A stretch of DNA of 59,339 nt from Novosphingobium sp. Rr 2-17 (GCF_000272475.1 NZ_AKFJ01000107.1:1-59339), one strand, 5' to 3'; positions 37,308 to 46,140 are shown, numbered from the stretch's first letter. Numbers and translations are program-made. The notes: a model not told the origin generated them from the sequence alone.

Positions 37308-40300
37308 TCAATTGTAGAGGACGCCCAACACCCGGCGCGCCGACGCCATGACGGGTGTGCTTGCTCCGTCGTCAATTGTCTCGGTGGCTATAATCATAGA
37401 CGAACCCAAACCGCCGATCGTCTCAAACTGGCGAAGGTGAGCAAGGTCGCCGGAAAGCTGGGCGCCGACCCGCTTGAAGATGCTGGTTCCATCATCAAGT
37501 GTCACCGCGACAAGTTTGCCCTCCCAAGCATTGAGGTCGCTCGGAGTTAATTCCGCGCCGCCTAGGATGACTTGGCCGGGCAGCGCCAGCGGGACCGCGC
37601 TGTCCTCGCGGACGCGATAGGCGACCTCGATCCGCATCAACTCAGGCGCGGCATCTACCAGCGTGGCCTCGCCGCCCCCGGTCGGCGGTGGGGGCATCTC
37701 GGTAAAGATAGCGCCGACAATGCGATACAAGCGCACCTTGCTCTCGTCATAGGTCATGGTCGGGTGAGGGTTTCGCGGGTCGGGCGTCTGCGCCGCGAGC
37801 GAGATTCCTAGCGAGCCGGGTGCCTTTATCAGCCGGCGCGCCAGCACGTTGCTTTTATGCCGGGCGATCACGAGGTTGCGGTCACGACCGGGATAAGGTT
37901 CTGCCTCGACGACGGCGATCGCGCCGGACGGGATCGAGAAGCCGAGCGTCTCGCCGCGAACATAAAATAGCGACTTGTTCTCGAACCACTCCCCGTCGAG
38001 ATGCTCACCCGCGGTGTCTTGGGAACCGCCCGCTGGCATCGCGCCGGCGAAGGCGGCAATGTCCGGGCAGATCGGCACCGAAAAGCTCGGCCGCGTCATG
38101 ACCGACAACGACACTACGGCGTTATCGTTGCGGTCGATCGACGCAAGCGGTTCGCGCCAACGGTGGAGCCGGAACTGCTCGTGGACCTTCTCGACACCGG
38201 TGCGTAAGCGGACGAACGCCGGTTCGACGTCCTTCACGTCCATGTAGGTGATCGACGCCCGGTCCTGATGATGCGCCTTGTTCAGGACGCGGCGCGGAGC
38301 CGCGCCATCGGCAAGACCTGCGTCGTCGACGAAACGCTTCAGAACCGGGTTACTAAAAAGTTCTCCACTGCCGGTGGCGATGAGTGCGCGCAACCGGTCG
38401 AGCAGCGAGAATAGCGTGAGCGCCTGGGTCGAGGTGGCGTGCGCCGGTTCGGCCAGATCGTCGAATAGGTCGCCCAGGCGTGCCTCGATGAATACGCGCA
38501 GGTCTGACGCGTAGTTCTGCGCATCGATTGCCGAATCGAGATTAGTAGTGAAGGCGTGCCGGCGCCGGTCGACTTCCTCTATCGTAGGCGACAAGCTCAG
38601 AGTCGGATGAACGAAGTTCACCGCATGAACGGATAGATGCTGCACGCGATCGTCCGCGCGGTTCTCGGCGACGAGCGATCGGGCAAACCGGCGATCATGG
38701 GTGGTAATGAATAACTGCGCCTCCGCCGAAGCTACAGCGGCGAGTCCGTGGGCGAGCCGCTGGCGGTTGTCGTGGTCGAGCAATTCCTGCGGATCGTCCA
38801 GCATGAGCAGGACCAGCCCGCCGCGCGTGGCGAGGACGTGCTCGCGGAAGGCGAGGAAGAAGCCGAGCAAAGCTCCGCGGAGCGCCGAGGCATTGGAAAT
38901 ATGCTGTGCCGGTGCAGTCACGCCGTCGCGGCCGACTTTCAGCTCGAGCACGCCGCGCGCGTTCATGTCGGTGCCCGTTAGGTCCGGAGCGAAGGTTGTG
39001 GCGTTTCGGTAGATGGCGCGGCGCCAGTGTTCGGAACGGTTGTGCAGCTTACGGCGCAGCGTGTCGACCTGTGTCTGCGCCAGCCCGCCGAGTGGGACAA
39101 GTACGTCGAGCGCAGCGGTGGCGCGCCCGCAAGCCCCGATGCGCTCTTTCTTCGCCGCATAAGCCAGACGCACGCCGTCCATTCGCCGCACCTGATCAAT
39201 CGCCGCGTTGAGCGGGGAGACACCCTCGACGATCCGCAGCAGCGACGTTAGCCGACGTCCAATCGCACGCGGCGCATCGGCATGACCATCTTCGCCGCGC
39301 CTAACCGCCTGTAGAAACGCCTTGAGCGCCTCACCGGCCGTATCGCGCCACTCCGCGAACGCCAGCGCACGTTCGACACGCTCGATCATCTGTTGAAGGC
39401 CGGCTACTGGATGCCCAAGGGCGACGGGCAATGAGCGGTGGGCGGGTTCTGTGAATGCAGGCAGCGCGGCAAGCTGTTCGTCGATCAGCTTCTCAGCATC
39501 AGTACGGAGCGCGTCCAGCGCGCCTTGGAACGGATCGCTGGCAAACAGCTCGTTGGCCAGCCCGGCCTGGAGCAGCGCCGCGGGGGCGGCGGGCAAGTCG
39601 CCGCGTGCTTCTTTTGCGATCACCGGCGGTAGGGTCTGCAGCAGATGGCCGACCCAATGTGCCGCCCAGTCGGCGATCGTCCTCGCGATTACTTGGCGGT
39701 CACGCGCCGCCTCGGCGAGATGATCGACCACAGGTTCGCCCGTGACGGGATCGCATGCGCCATGCAGCTGGCCGACGCAAACTGGACAGGTACCGTCATC
39801 AACGTGCGAGTGATCGTGCATCCACGCCGATACCTTGGCGTAGAGCTGCGCGCGACGCGCGCGGTGGGGATTCGTGGCAAGCTGCGCGAGCGTGGCGGCT
39901 TCCGCCTCAACCTGCGTCAACAGCGCGACGATATCGGCTATCTCAGCAGGGTCTAACTTGAGGGCAGAAAGGCGAGCGATCGAGGGCAGCTCACCCGCGG
40001 TCCGCAACCGTTCGATCGCCGGGGCGATGCTCGCTTCGAGGTCGTCACGCGACTTCTTATTCTCTGGATCGAAGCCAAGTCCAAGCACGTTCTGCGCCTC
40101 GCTTAGCGCCGTGGCCTTCATGCTGGCAAAATGAGCGCCGATCTCGGCGATGCGTTCCGCGCTTTTCTCTTCGTCAACGGTGGGCATGTCGCCCTCGAAT
40201 GCGATCGTTGGCGTCTCGACGATGATACCGGAGAGGTCGTAGGCCGCCTCTTGATAGCGCCCGGTGATCTCGCTCCGCTGCTTCTCGATCTCGGGCGTCA

Positions 40301-41222
40301 TGTTCTTGATAATGCGGGTCGACATCTTCCCGGCATGCCGGGCAAGGTCCACCAGGTCTGCAAGTCCTGTCAGCCGCGCCACGGCCTCACCGAGCTGCGA
40401 CGCCGAACCAACCGAAAGGAACGGGAGCAATGCCGGCATCGTCGTCGCGATCCGCCACGCGATCGGATCGATGCCGACAGCGTCGAGGTCGGGCGCTACC
40501 TCGTTGAGTTTGCCGCGCGCCGACCGGCTCTGACTACGCCGCAGCGGCGGCAGCGTGGCGCCGTCCGCATCGGCAAACGTTAGCTCCACCCAGCTGTCCG
40601 CAGGAATCGCAATGCCATCCGGCGGCAGCTCGACGGACTTCGGCGGCAGGGGCGTGATTGCCGACATAGGATGGGTGCTGGTCGTGCCGTCGTCACGTGC
40701 AATCTCGCAAGCGAAGTCCAGCGGTCCTTCCTCTGGCGGGCGCTGTGAGCGGATCAGGTGACCGGTCAGACACCAGATGATCGCGTTGACAATCGAGGTC
40801 TTGCCAGAGCCGTTCACGCCTTCCAGCAATGTTACAGGCTTGAGGGGCTCGAACACAAAAGATGCAGGCGGCGCATTGGGGCGACCATAAGCGTGAAGAC
40901 CAGCGAAGCGGTGCGCCTCGACCTTGACCAACTTAAGCAGCTTGTTTGGCCGTGCTCCGCCGCCTTCAGCTTCTGCCTCGATTGTCGGCGGCGGGGTGCC
41001 AATGACATCAATGATCGCATCCGTGTCGGCAGCCGAGAGGTTACCGGCCCATTTGCCGCGGTTACGGCGATACCAATCTAGTACCGCACGGGAGTCATCG
41101 GTTTCCAATGCCACTTGCTCGCCGCCGCTGAGCGCCACAGCCCGTCCACCGATAAGGTAGGTGAGCAAAGCGTCAGTCGTCAGCAAATGAATGTCGCGCG
41201 GTACGTCCGTGTTGTCGCCCAT
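37308..41222 (-). CDS. SMC/Rad50-like ATPase with two C-terminal LexA/S24-like domains
   Basis: 1304 aa. Walker A EGVNGSGKTS at 134-143; a CxxC turn CPVCVGQLHGAC at 479-490 with helical arms; signature-like NASALRGALLG near 777-787; Walker B LVLLMLDDPQ at 803-812; His loop TTHDRR. After a ~200-aa linker, residues 1080-1175 align with the LexA/UmuD peptidase fold (FYVRGETLGFSIPSGAIAVV ... RLYRIVGAIF), but Thr1092 and Arg1129 replace the Ser and Lys. Residues 1198-1303 repeat the fold with REDSAVPLALPGQVIL (Ser1208) and TSIFKRVG (Lys1250), a plausible intact dyad. The N-terminal ~95 residues are extra. Upstream of recQ-dprA on the same strand. Confidence 0.85.
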   Translation of the reverse strand: MGDNTDVPRDIHLLTTDALLTYLIGGRAVALSGGEQVALETDDSRAVLDWYRRNRGKWAGNLSAADTDAIIDVIGTPPPTIEAEAEGGGARPNKLLKLVKVEAHRFAGLHAYGRPNAPPASFVFEPLKPVTLLEGVNGSGKTSIVNAIIWCLTGHLIRSQRPPEEGPLDFACEIARDDGTTSTHPMSAITPLPPKSVELPPDGIAIPADSWVELTFADADGATLPPLRRSQSRSARGKLNEVAPDLDAVGIDPIAWRIATTMPALLPFLSVGSASQLGEAVARLTGLADLVDLARHAGKMSTRIIKNMTPEIEKQRSEITGRYQEAAYDLSGIIVETPTIAFEGDMPTVDEEKSAERIAEIGAHFASMKATALSEAQNVLGLGFDPENKKSRDDLEASIAPAIERLRTAGELPSIARLSALKLDPAEIADIVALLTQVEAEAATLAQLATNPHRARRAQLYAKVSAWMHDHSHVDDGTCPVCVGQLHGACDPVTGEPVVDHLAEAARDRQVIARTIADWAAHWVGHLLQTLPPVIAKEARGDLPAAPAALLQAGLANELFASDPFQGALDALRTDAEKLIDEQLAALPAFTEPAHRSLPVALGHPVAGLQQMIERVERALAFAEWRDTAGEALKAFLQAVRRGEDGHADAPRAIGRRLTSLLRIVEGVSPLNAAIDQVRRMDGVRLAYAAKKERIGACGRATAALDVLVPLGGLAQTQVDTLRRKLHNRSEHWRRAIYRNATTFAPDLTGTDMNARGVLELKVGRDGVTAPAQHISNASALRGALLGFFLAFREHVLATRGGLVLLMLDDPQELLDHDNRQRLAHGLAAVASAEAQLFITTHDRRFARSLVAENRADDRVQHLSVHAVNFVHPTLSLSPTIEEVDRRRHAFTTNLDSAIDAQNYASDLRVFIEARLGDLFDDLAEPAHATSTQALTLFSLLDRLRALIATGSGELFSNPVLKRFVDDAGLADGAAPRRVLNKAHHQDRASITYMDVKDVEPAFVRLRTGVEKVHEQFRLHRWREPLASIDRNDNAVVSLSVMTRPSFSVPICPDIAAFAGAMPAGGSQDTAGEHLDGEWFENKSLFYVRGETLGFSIPSGAIAVVEAEPYPGRDRNLVIARHKSNVLARRLIKAPGSLGISLAAQTPDPRNPHPTMTYDESKVRLYRIVGAIFTEMPPPPTGGGEATLVDAAPELMRIEVAYRVREDSAVPLALPGQVILGGAELTPSDLNAWEGKLVAVTLDDGTSIFKRVGAQLSGDLAHLRQFETIGGLGSSMIIATETIDDGASTPVMASARRVLGVLYN

Positions 41223-41621
41223 AATACCCCCTCATTGCGGGGCATCCTCACCGCTAGACCTCTGTAAGTCCAGCCGAACCGCCCGGATCGGATCGCCTTA
41301 TATTTTGCGCGTGACGATGCGGAAAGTTGACAGGCCACTTCCGGCCCAGTTGCCGTCGTAGGCGAATATATGGACGAGGAGCCGCTTTTGGGGAAGCCGA
41401 GCGGTCGCCTGAATGACGGCTTTGTCGGCGGATATGGCCGTCACATAGATGCGATCCGAATGGCCGGTTTGCTGTTTTCGCGCTCCGAAGCGGACCGAAC
41501 ACAAAGTCCCAAACCCAGTCGCTCCGCCGGTTGTTGGTGGGCGCAGGACGAATGGATGCCTCTAGGATCGACTCTCGACGCCCTGAATGACGACAACGGG
41601 GCGCCAAGCAGCCATCGTCCG
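41223..41621. other. Junction region between the defence cluster and the transfer module
   Basis: About 400 bp. A minus-strand frame at 41298-41504 (68 aa, GTG start; AVIQATARLPQKRLLVHIFA) has protein-like composition but no RBS or family and could be a gene fragment. I find no obvious integration repeat. It is one of the inferred edges of the cargo between relaxase and traG. Confidence 0.4.
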
Positions 41622-41810
41622 TCACTGCGTTCGGTCCTCGATCAACTCGTTTATGCTTTCAACAGGGATCAATGTCATCGCTCCGATCTTGATGATCCTG
41701 ATCTCGCCGGCGGCGATCAGCTCGTAAAACTTCGACCGCCCGATGCTGGTCATGCGACAGGCATCCTTGATGCGCACGGCAATGGCCTGTGGGTGAGGGT
41801 CGAGGCTCAT
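41622..41810 (-). CDS. Small helix-turn-helix (AlpA/excisionase-like) protein
   Basis: 62 aa. RIKDACRMTSIGRSKFYELI is the MerR-like winged-HTH of AlpA/Xis-type proteins, followed by the wing (IRIIKIGAMTLIPVESINEL). The ATG overlaps the CopG stop by 4 bp (ATGA), so they are co-translated. It may regulate transfer or act as a directionality factor; not separable from sequence. Confidence 0.8.
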   Translation of the reverse strand: MSLDPHPQAIAVRIKDACRMTSIGRSKFYELIAAGEIRIIKIGAMTLIPVESINELIEDRTQ

Positions 41811-42223
41811 GCCTGATCTCCCTTGGGCAGCTGCTCGGCCTTGTCGGGATCGACCGTCCGCCCGAGGCGCCGCTCGACGAGATCGAGATAGCGAAGATAG
41901 CGGGTGTGCCCGAGCCGCCCGGTCTCGGCATCGAACGGCGGCTGATGCGCGACCAGGGTCAGCTGATGCTGGACGAACACGCCGAGCATTTCGGTCAGGG
42001 CATTGACCTTGCGCTCGAGCCGCTCGTCGGTGCGGCTGAGCCGGTCGAGCCGGGGACCGAAGCGCTGGTCGAGTTCATTGCCCGCTTTGCGCTCGAGCCA
42101 GGCATTGAGGGCATCGGTCAGGATCGCGGTTTTGGATGCCCCCGGCGCGGTGGTCAGCGCGTCGAGCTTTTGGGACAGCGCATCGGGCAGGTAGAACTGG
42201 TGACGGGTCTTGAACGTCTTCAT
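41807..42223 (-). CDS. CopG/ribbon-helix-helix accessory protein of the relaxosome
   Basis: 138 aa from MKTFKTRHQFYLPDALSQKL at 42223, with GGAG eight bases upstream. The N-terminal RHH (QFYLPDALSQKLDAL ... KTAILTDALNAWLERK) is followed by a long helix (LDRLSRTDERLERKVNALTE). Such proteins next to relaxases bind oriT and aid nicking. Coupled to the downstream HTH gene and 93 bp after the relaxase. Confidence 0.85.
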   Translation of the reverse strand: MKTFKTRHQFYLPDALSQKLDALTTAPGASKTAILTDALNAWLERKAGNELDQRFGPRLDRLSRTDERLERKVNALTEMLGVFVQHQLTLVAHQPPFDAETGRLGHTRYLRYLDLVERRLGRTVDPDKAEQLPKGDQA

Positions 42224-42316
42224 GGTTCTCGCTCCTTCGCCGCCGATCATCGCATCAAGGCGTGAAGGCACGAATCCCCGTTCCGTATCACCACGCCCGT
42301 TTTCAGATCGGTTCGC

Positions 42317-44263
42317 TCACAGGCCAAGGCCGCGAGAACGCCCGCCGATGGTCCAGTTGATGCCGCTCTCGCGCATGATCCCCGACACCTCCTTGCCAAC
42401 AGCCCGTTCGAGCACCGGCCGCCAGGGTACGAGCGTGAACTCGCGGGCTTTCTCCTCGATCAGCGCATAGCGCCGATCGCCCACATCGACCGCCTTACGG
42501 TAGATGCCCTCTATCCTCTGACCTGCCTCGGCGGGACGGTGACGGAGTCCGGTTTCGGTCTCGATCCCGGAGATCGTGCGCTCCAGTTCGCGCTGGCGTA
42601 GCCGCAAAAGCATGTTGGTGCGGACGCGGAAGATCCCGTCCTGCTCCTCGGCAAGTTGCTGCTCGATGAGCCATTGTCGCCGCTGCTGCAGGGCCCTTTT
42701 TGCATCGACGCCGAAGCCGGTGCCGAGGCGCTCGGGTTCGGCGCTTGCCAGTTGCCGGTCGAGCCAGGTCTCCCCGTCATGGGATACGAGCTGGTCGAGC
42801 GAGCGGCGCGACAGGGTTTCGATCTCGACGGGATTGCGGCCGCTGCGATGGCGTTCGTAGGCCTCGGCGGTGCGCAGGTGATCACTCCCCGGTATCCATG
42901 CCCCATCCCGCTCGCGAGCTGGCTTGCCGATAGAGCGGCGCATAGCCTCGAGCCGGCGTACATGAACTTCGGCTTTGTCGTGGGTCGCCAAGGGATCATG
43001 CCGCAGGTGGATATCGATGTTGTAGCGCCCGTCGTTGGCGGCGGCGATCTCGGCAACGGTGCGGTCGACTGGCCGGACCGTGATCGGCCGGGCTGACACC
43101 TTGACGATCGCGCCGACGGGATGGTGGCCGTCATCTTCGCCGATGTCGGCGTAGTGGCTGCGCCCATCGAGCCCATCGACGATCATGTAGCGCCGGTCGC
43201 GATGCTCATCGGCCAGACCCAAGGATACGACCCGCCCGACGATCGGCCCTGCCTCGCCGTCCTGCGGTGTAAACAGCGCATGATCCTGCGGCGGGCGGAA
43301 GATGCCCGCTTCGCGCAAGGTCCGGTTGAGCGTCCTGATGATGTCGCCGCGCTCGCCCAGGCGCCGTAGCGTCGGCTCCAACTGCGCATCGAGCGTCCAG
43401 CGTCCGTCCCGCCCTTCGCTGGCCAGACCCAGGCGTTCGAGCGTGCGCAACCGCCCCATGCGCAGGGCGTGCTCGTGCGACTGGCGGCCGACCAGCGTCA
43501 CCTGGTTTTCGGCATCGGCCTCGCGTAATAGTTTCCGGTCAATGCCGGTGAAGCGCTCCTGGGTGATCTCGCGATCCTGAGCCGCCATGATCTCGCGTTC
43601 GGTTCGGGGACCAAGATCGAGGTTGACCAGTTCGGCACCACGGGCACGCAGGCCGTGCGTCAGGTACTCGCGGGCGATGACAATGTCCTTGCCGCGCGCA
43701 TCGGCGCCGCGCAGCATGATGTGGCTGTGGGGATGGCCGGTATTGAAGTGATCGACGGCAACCCAGTCGAGCTTCGTTCCCAGGTCCTGTTCGACCTGGG
43801 TCATCAGCCGCCGGACCAGTGGCTTGAGGTCGTCGTACTGCGCGCCATCCTCCGGCGCGACGATGAAGCGGAATTGGTGGCGGTCGCCGGACCCGCGTTC
43901 GAGGAAGGCTTTGCCGTCGGCGCAATCGGCCTCGGGGCCGTAGAGCGTGCCGCGTTCGCCCTCGCGGGTAGTGCCATCTCGTTGCAGGTAGCGAAGGTGG
44001 GCGGCAGCGGCCATGCCCTTGCCCAGCTTGACGATGCGCGCCTTCACCACGACGCGGCGCGAGTGCAGCCCGGCATGGTGAGCCGGGCTTCCGAGTACTC
44101 GACCGACGCCCGCGCCCCGGCCGATCGCCGCGCCGGTGAACCGGCGCCCCTTGGCAGTGGTAACGCCACCAGCTTTCCGGGCGCGGGCGAGGGTCTGGCC
44201 GACGCTGCAGTCGCGCGCGCCGATCCGGCCCAGCCACAACTCGAAGTCGTCGCCCTCGCTCAT
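42317..44263 (-). CDS. rlxS: Relaxase/mobilisation nuclease, RlxS/DUF3363 type
   Basis: 648 aa from ATG 44263, seven bases after GGGGAG. The relaxase domain has the His motif HFNTGHPHSHIMLRG (metal-binding HxH) and upstream HRHQFRFIVAPEDG-like strands (DRHQFRFIVAPEDG). The candidate nicking Tyr is in LRYLQRDG. The C-terminal half is the DUF3363 region. It cleaves oriT and pilots the strand through TraG and the type IV channel. The upstream non-coding DNA contains an oriT candidate. Confidence 0.92.
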   Translation of the reverse strand: MSEGDDFELWLGRIGARDCSVGQTLARARKAGGVTTAKGRRFTGAAIGRGAGVGRVLGSPAHHAGLHSRRVVVKARIVKLGKGMAAAAHLRYLQRDGTTREGERGTLYGPEADCADGKAFLERGSGDRHQFRFIVAPEDGAQYDDLKPLVRRLMTQVEQDLGTKLDWVAVDHFNTGHPHSHIMLRGADARGKDIVIAREYLTHGLRARGAELVNLDLGPRTEREIMAAQDREITQERFTGIDRKLLREADAENQVTLVGRQSHEHALRMGRLRTLERLGLASEGRDGRWTLDAQLEPTLRRLGERGDIIRTLNRTLREAGIFRPPQDHALFTPQDGEAGPIVGRVVSLGLADEHRDRRYMIVDGLDGRSHYADIGEDDGHHPVGAIVKVSARPITVRPVDRTVAEIAAANDGRYNIDIHLRHDPLATHDKAEVHVRRLEAMRRSIGKPARERDGAWIPGSDHLRTAEAYERHRSGRNPVEIETLSRRSLDQLVSHDGETWLDRQLASAEPERLGTGFGVDAKRALQQRRQWLIEQQLAEEQDGIFRVRTNMLLRLRQRELERTISGIETETGLRHRPAEAGQRIEGIYRKAVDVGDRRYALIEEKAREFTLVPWRPVLERAVGKEVSGIMRESGINWTIGGRSRGLGL

Positions 44264-44438
44264 GCCGGTACTCCCCATCGCCTCGGAAAGCCCGGAAGTG
44301 GTGGCCGCCCGCTTGCAGCTTCAAGGGCCTCCATCAGGAGCGGCGCAAACCCGACGGTTCGCCGATCACCGGAGGCAGCCCCAATCCGATGGCTCCATCA
44401 AAACCCGTGTGCAGACGACGATCCGCGCCTCCTGTGGA

Positions 44439-44459
44439 GGCAAGGCTTTAATCTTGCCC
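44439..44459. other. Candidate oriT: inverted repeat next to a nic-like sequence
   Basis: GGCAAG-N8-CTTGCC at 44439-44458 overlaps ATCTTGCCC (44451-44459), one base from the IncP-type nic core ATCCTGCCC. It lies about 180 bp upstream of the relaxase start in the only sizeable non-coding DNA of the module. The match is short, so this is a hypothesis. Confidence 0.35.
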
Positions 44460-44527
44460 TACCGCCCTTCCCTGTCTTTCATCCCAATTCCAGCTTCTGA
44501 CCGCTACCTCCCGATCACGACTATGGC

Positions 44528-44553
44528 GGTGCGGCGCCCCCCGACGCCGCACC
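44528..44553 (-). terminator. Perfect 9-bp GC-rich hairpin downstream of a small gene
   Basis: GGTGCGGCG-N8-CGCCGCACC, 11 bp past the stop of the 44-aa gene on the minus strand. There is no T-run after it, so a Rho-independent terminator is only partly supported; a structural element of oriT is the alternative. Confidence 0.45.
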
Positions 44554-44563
44554 CTAAGCCCCA

Positions 44564-44698
44564 TCATCTCTCCCGCTTTCGATGATCCAACGCGGCCAAC
44601 GCGGCCTTTAGTTCGGCTTTGATTTGGCGGATTTCAGCTGGATCATCGTTCCATTCCAGTTCGGCCCGAAGTTCGTCGATATACTGCTGAAGTGTCAT
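44564..44698 (-). CDS. Small protein, 44 aa, charged and helical
   Basis: The minus-strand ATG at 44698 is preceded by AGGAGG at ideal distance. It encodes MTLQQYIDELRAELEWNDDP followed by an amphipathic helix rich in Lys, Glu and Ala, ending RKRER. The strong RBS and regular composition argue for a real gene between the transglycosylase and the relaxase. Family unknown; size and charge would fit a small transfer accessory or regulatory peptide. Confidence 0.6.
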   Translation of the reverse strand: MTLQQYIDELRAELEWNDDPAEIRQIKAELKAALAALDHRKRER

Positions 44699-44908
44699 CC
44701 TGACCTCCTGATCCTAAAAGACAGGAGAGTGCGCCCGGCGTGGATCGGGCCGGGTCAAGGACCGCAAAGCGGCCGCGGCAGCGGCGACGGGGGTGCCGAT
44801 TTTGCGCTAGCGAAATTGGGGGGACCGTCGTCCTTGAGGCGGCGCGATCCACACCGGATACTGGGCATGACTGAGCGGATTTTCTCCTCTCCGAGTAGCG
44901 CTGGGCTT

Positions 44909-45565
44909 TCACTTTGGGGGCTCCGAGGCTTGCCCTTGCGGCACGATGATCGCGGTCGCGCGTGCATTTTCATCGCCCGGCGCGGGCGCATTCATCCCCG
45001 TTCCAAGCGCAAAGAACAGGCTCGTTCCCGACACCATAACGGGCGGGATGGACTGGACGGCAGGCGCGCCGGAGAGCTGATCGATATACCCGCGCGTTTC
45101 GGGGGGAAGCGGTTTGCCGGTGCGCAGGTGCTCGGCATAGCGGGCGGGACCGGCATTGTAGGCGCCAAAGAGACCTGGATATCCGAAGCGGTCGTACATC
45201 GCGCGCAGATAGGCAGAGCCTGCCATGATGTTGTCGTAGGGGGCATGCGGATCGGTGCCAAGCCCATGGATTTGGCGCATCGCCAACCATGTGCCCGGCA
45301 TTAGTTGCATGAGGCCCATGGCCCCTGCCCGGCTGACGATGGGACGCCCAGCCAGATGGGTATTGCCTCGGCTCTCGACGTTCATCACGGCAGCGATCCA
45401 CGCCTGCGGCACGCCAAAGCGCTGCGAAGCCTCCGCGATGATCGACCGCCAGCGCTCGATCGAAGGGCTGGATCGGGGGGGTGGCTTCGTCTCCTGCGCG
45501 CTCGCACTGCCCGGCGTCAGTGCGAGCGCCAGCAACGCCGCGACGAGGCGGATCAGCGCAGCCAT
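44909..45565 (-). CDS. Lytic transglycosylase of the conjugation system
   Basis: 218 aa from ATG 45565. Sec signal MAALIRLVAALLALALTPGS with cleavage near SASA-QE. SLT domain: catalytic Glu in VMNVESRGN, GAMGLMQLMPGTW, and AYNAGPARY. It opens peptidoglycan for the transfer apparatus (VirB1-like). The start overlaps the traF stop by 13 bp, so the genes are coupled. Confidence 0.9.
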   Translation of the reverse strand: MAALIRLVAALLALALTPGSASAQETKPPPRSSPSIERWRSIIAEASQRFGVPQAWIAAVMNVESRGNTHLAGRPIVSRAGAMGLMQLMPGTWLAMRQIHGLGTDPHAPYDNIMAGSAYLRAMYDRFGYPGLFGAYNAGPARYAEHLRTGKPLPPETRGYIDQLSGAPAVQSIPPVMVSGTSLFFALGTGMNAPAPGDENARATAIIVPQGQASEPPK

Positions 45566-46140
45566 AACGGGGTCGCCTTGCCGATGACTGCATCCTCGTC
45601 GATAGGTCCAAAATAGCGCCCGTCGAACGAGTCCGGGCCGTCCATCAGTAGGAGCAGCCGGCCATCGTGCAGCAGTTCGCAGCCCTGCCACCCAGGAAGT
45701 AATCGCCCGGCCCGATCATGGCTGAGCCGCTTGGCGACCGGCCTGCCGTTTACGAAAATTTCGCGACCGATGGCGCAGACATCGTCGCCATCGCGCGCGG
45801 CGATCCGCTTTACCAACGGCACATTGGCGGGGACGTACCGGCGGCGCGCGGCAAGCTGACGGACTGTTTCAGGAGTGTTCGCCAGAACCATGTCGCCGGT
45901 TCGCAACCGCGTGTTCGGATGGATGCGCCACAAACCGATGGGGGCGCTTGCCGAGGCGTTCCAAACGATACGAGGCGCTGGTTGGATCGCGAAATCGAGA
46001 CTGGCGGCAAGGCCGATAAGCGCCAGGCCAATGCCCCCCGCGATGAACACGGGTCGACGCCCATGACGCAGTTGCCGCGCCAGCGGAGGGGCCCAATCCA
46101 GCAGCGGCATGGGCGCGGGGCAGGCCTGCGGCTTACGCAT
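45553..46140 (-). CDS. traF: TraF-type S26 signal peptidase
   Basis: 195 aa. One N-terminal membrane segment (VFIAGGIGLALIGLAASLDF). The catalytic Ser lies in NASASAPIGLW and the Lys in PLVKRIAARDGD, the Ser/Lys dyad of S26 peptidases; the C-terminal SFDGRYFGPIDEDAVIG box matches TraF. In RP4, TraF cyclises the pilin. Overlaps the HTH gene by 8 bp upstream and the transglycosylase by 13 bp downstream. Confidence 0.9.
   Translation of the reverse strand: MRKPQACPAPMPLLDWAPPLARQLRHGRRPVFIAGGIGLALIGLAASLDFAIQPAPRIVWNASASAPIGLWRIHPNTRLRTGDMVLANTPETVRQLAARRRYVPANVPLVKRIAARDGDDVCAIGREIFVNGRPVAKRLSHDRAGRLLPGWQGCELLHDGRLLLLMDGPDSFDGRYFGPIDEDAVIGKATPLWLR

Noticed and set aside
43655..44500. Plus-strand 281-aa frame over the relaxase start
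   Set aside because: Overlaps the relaxase antisense and has no RBS or domain.
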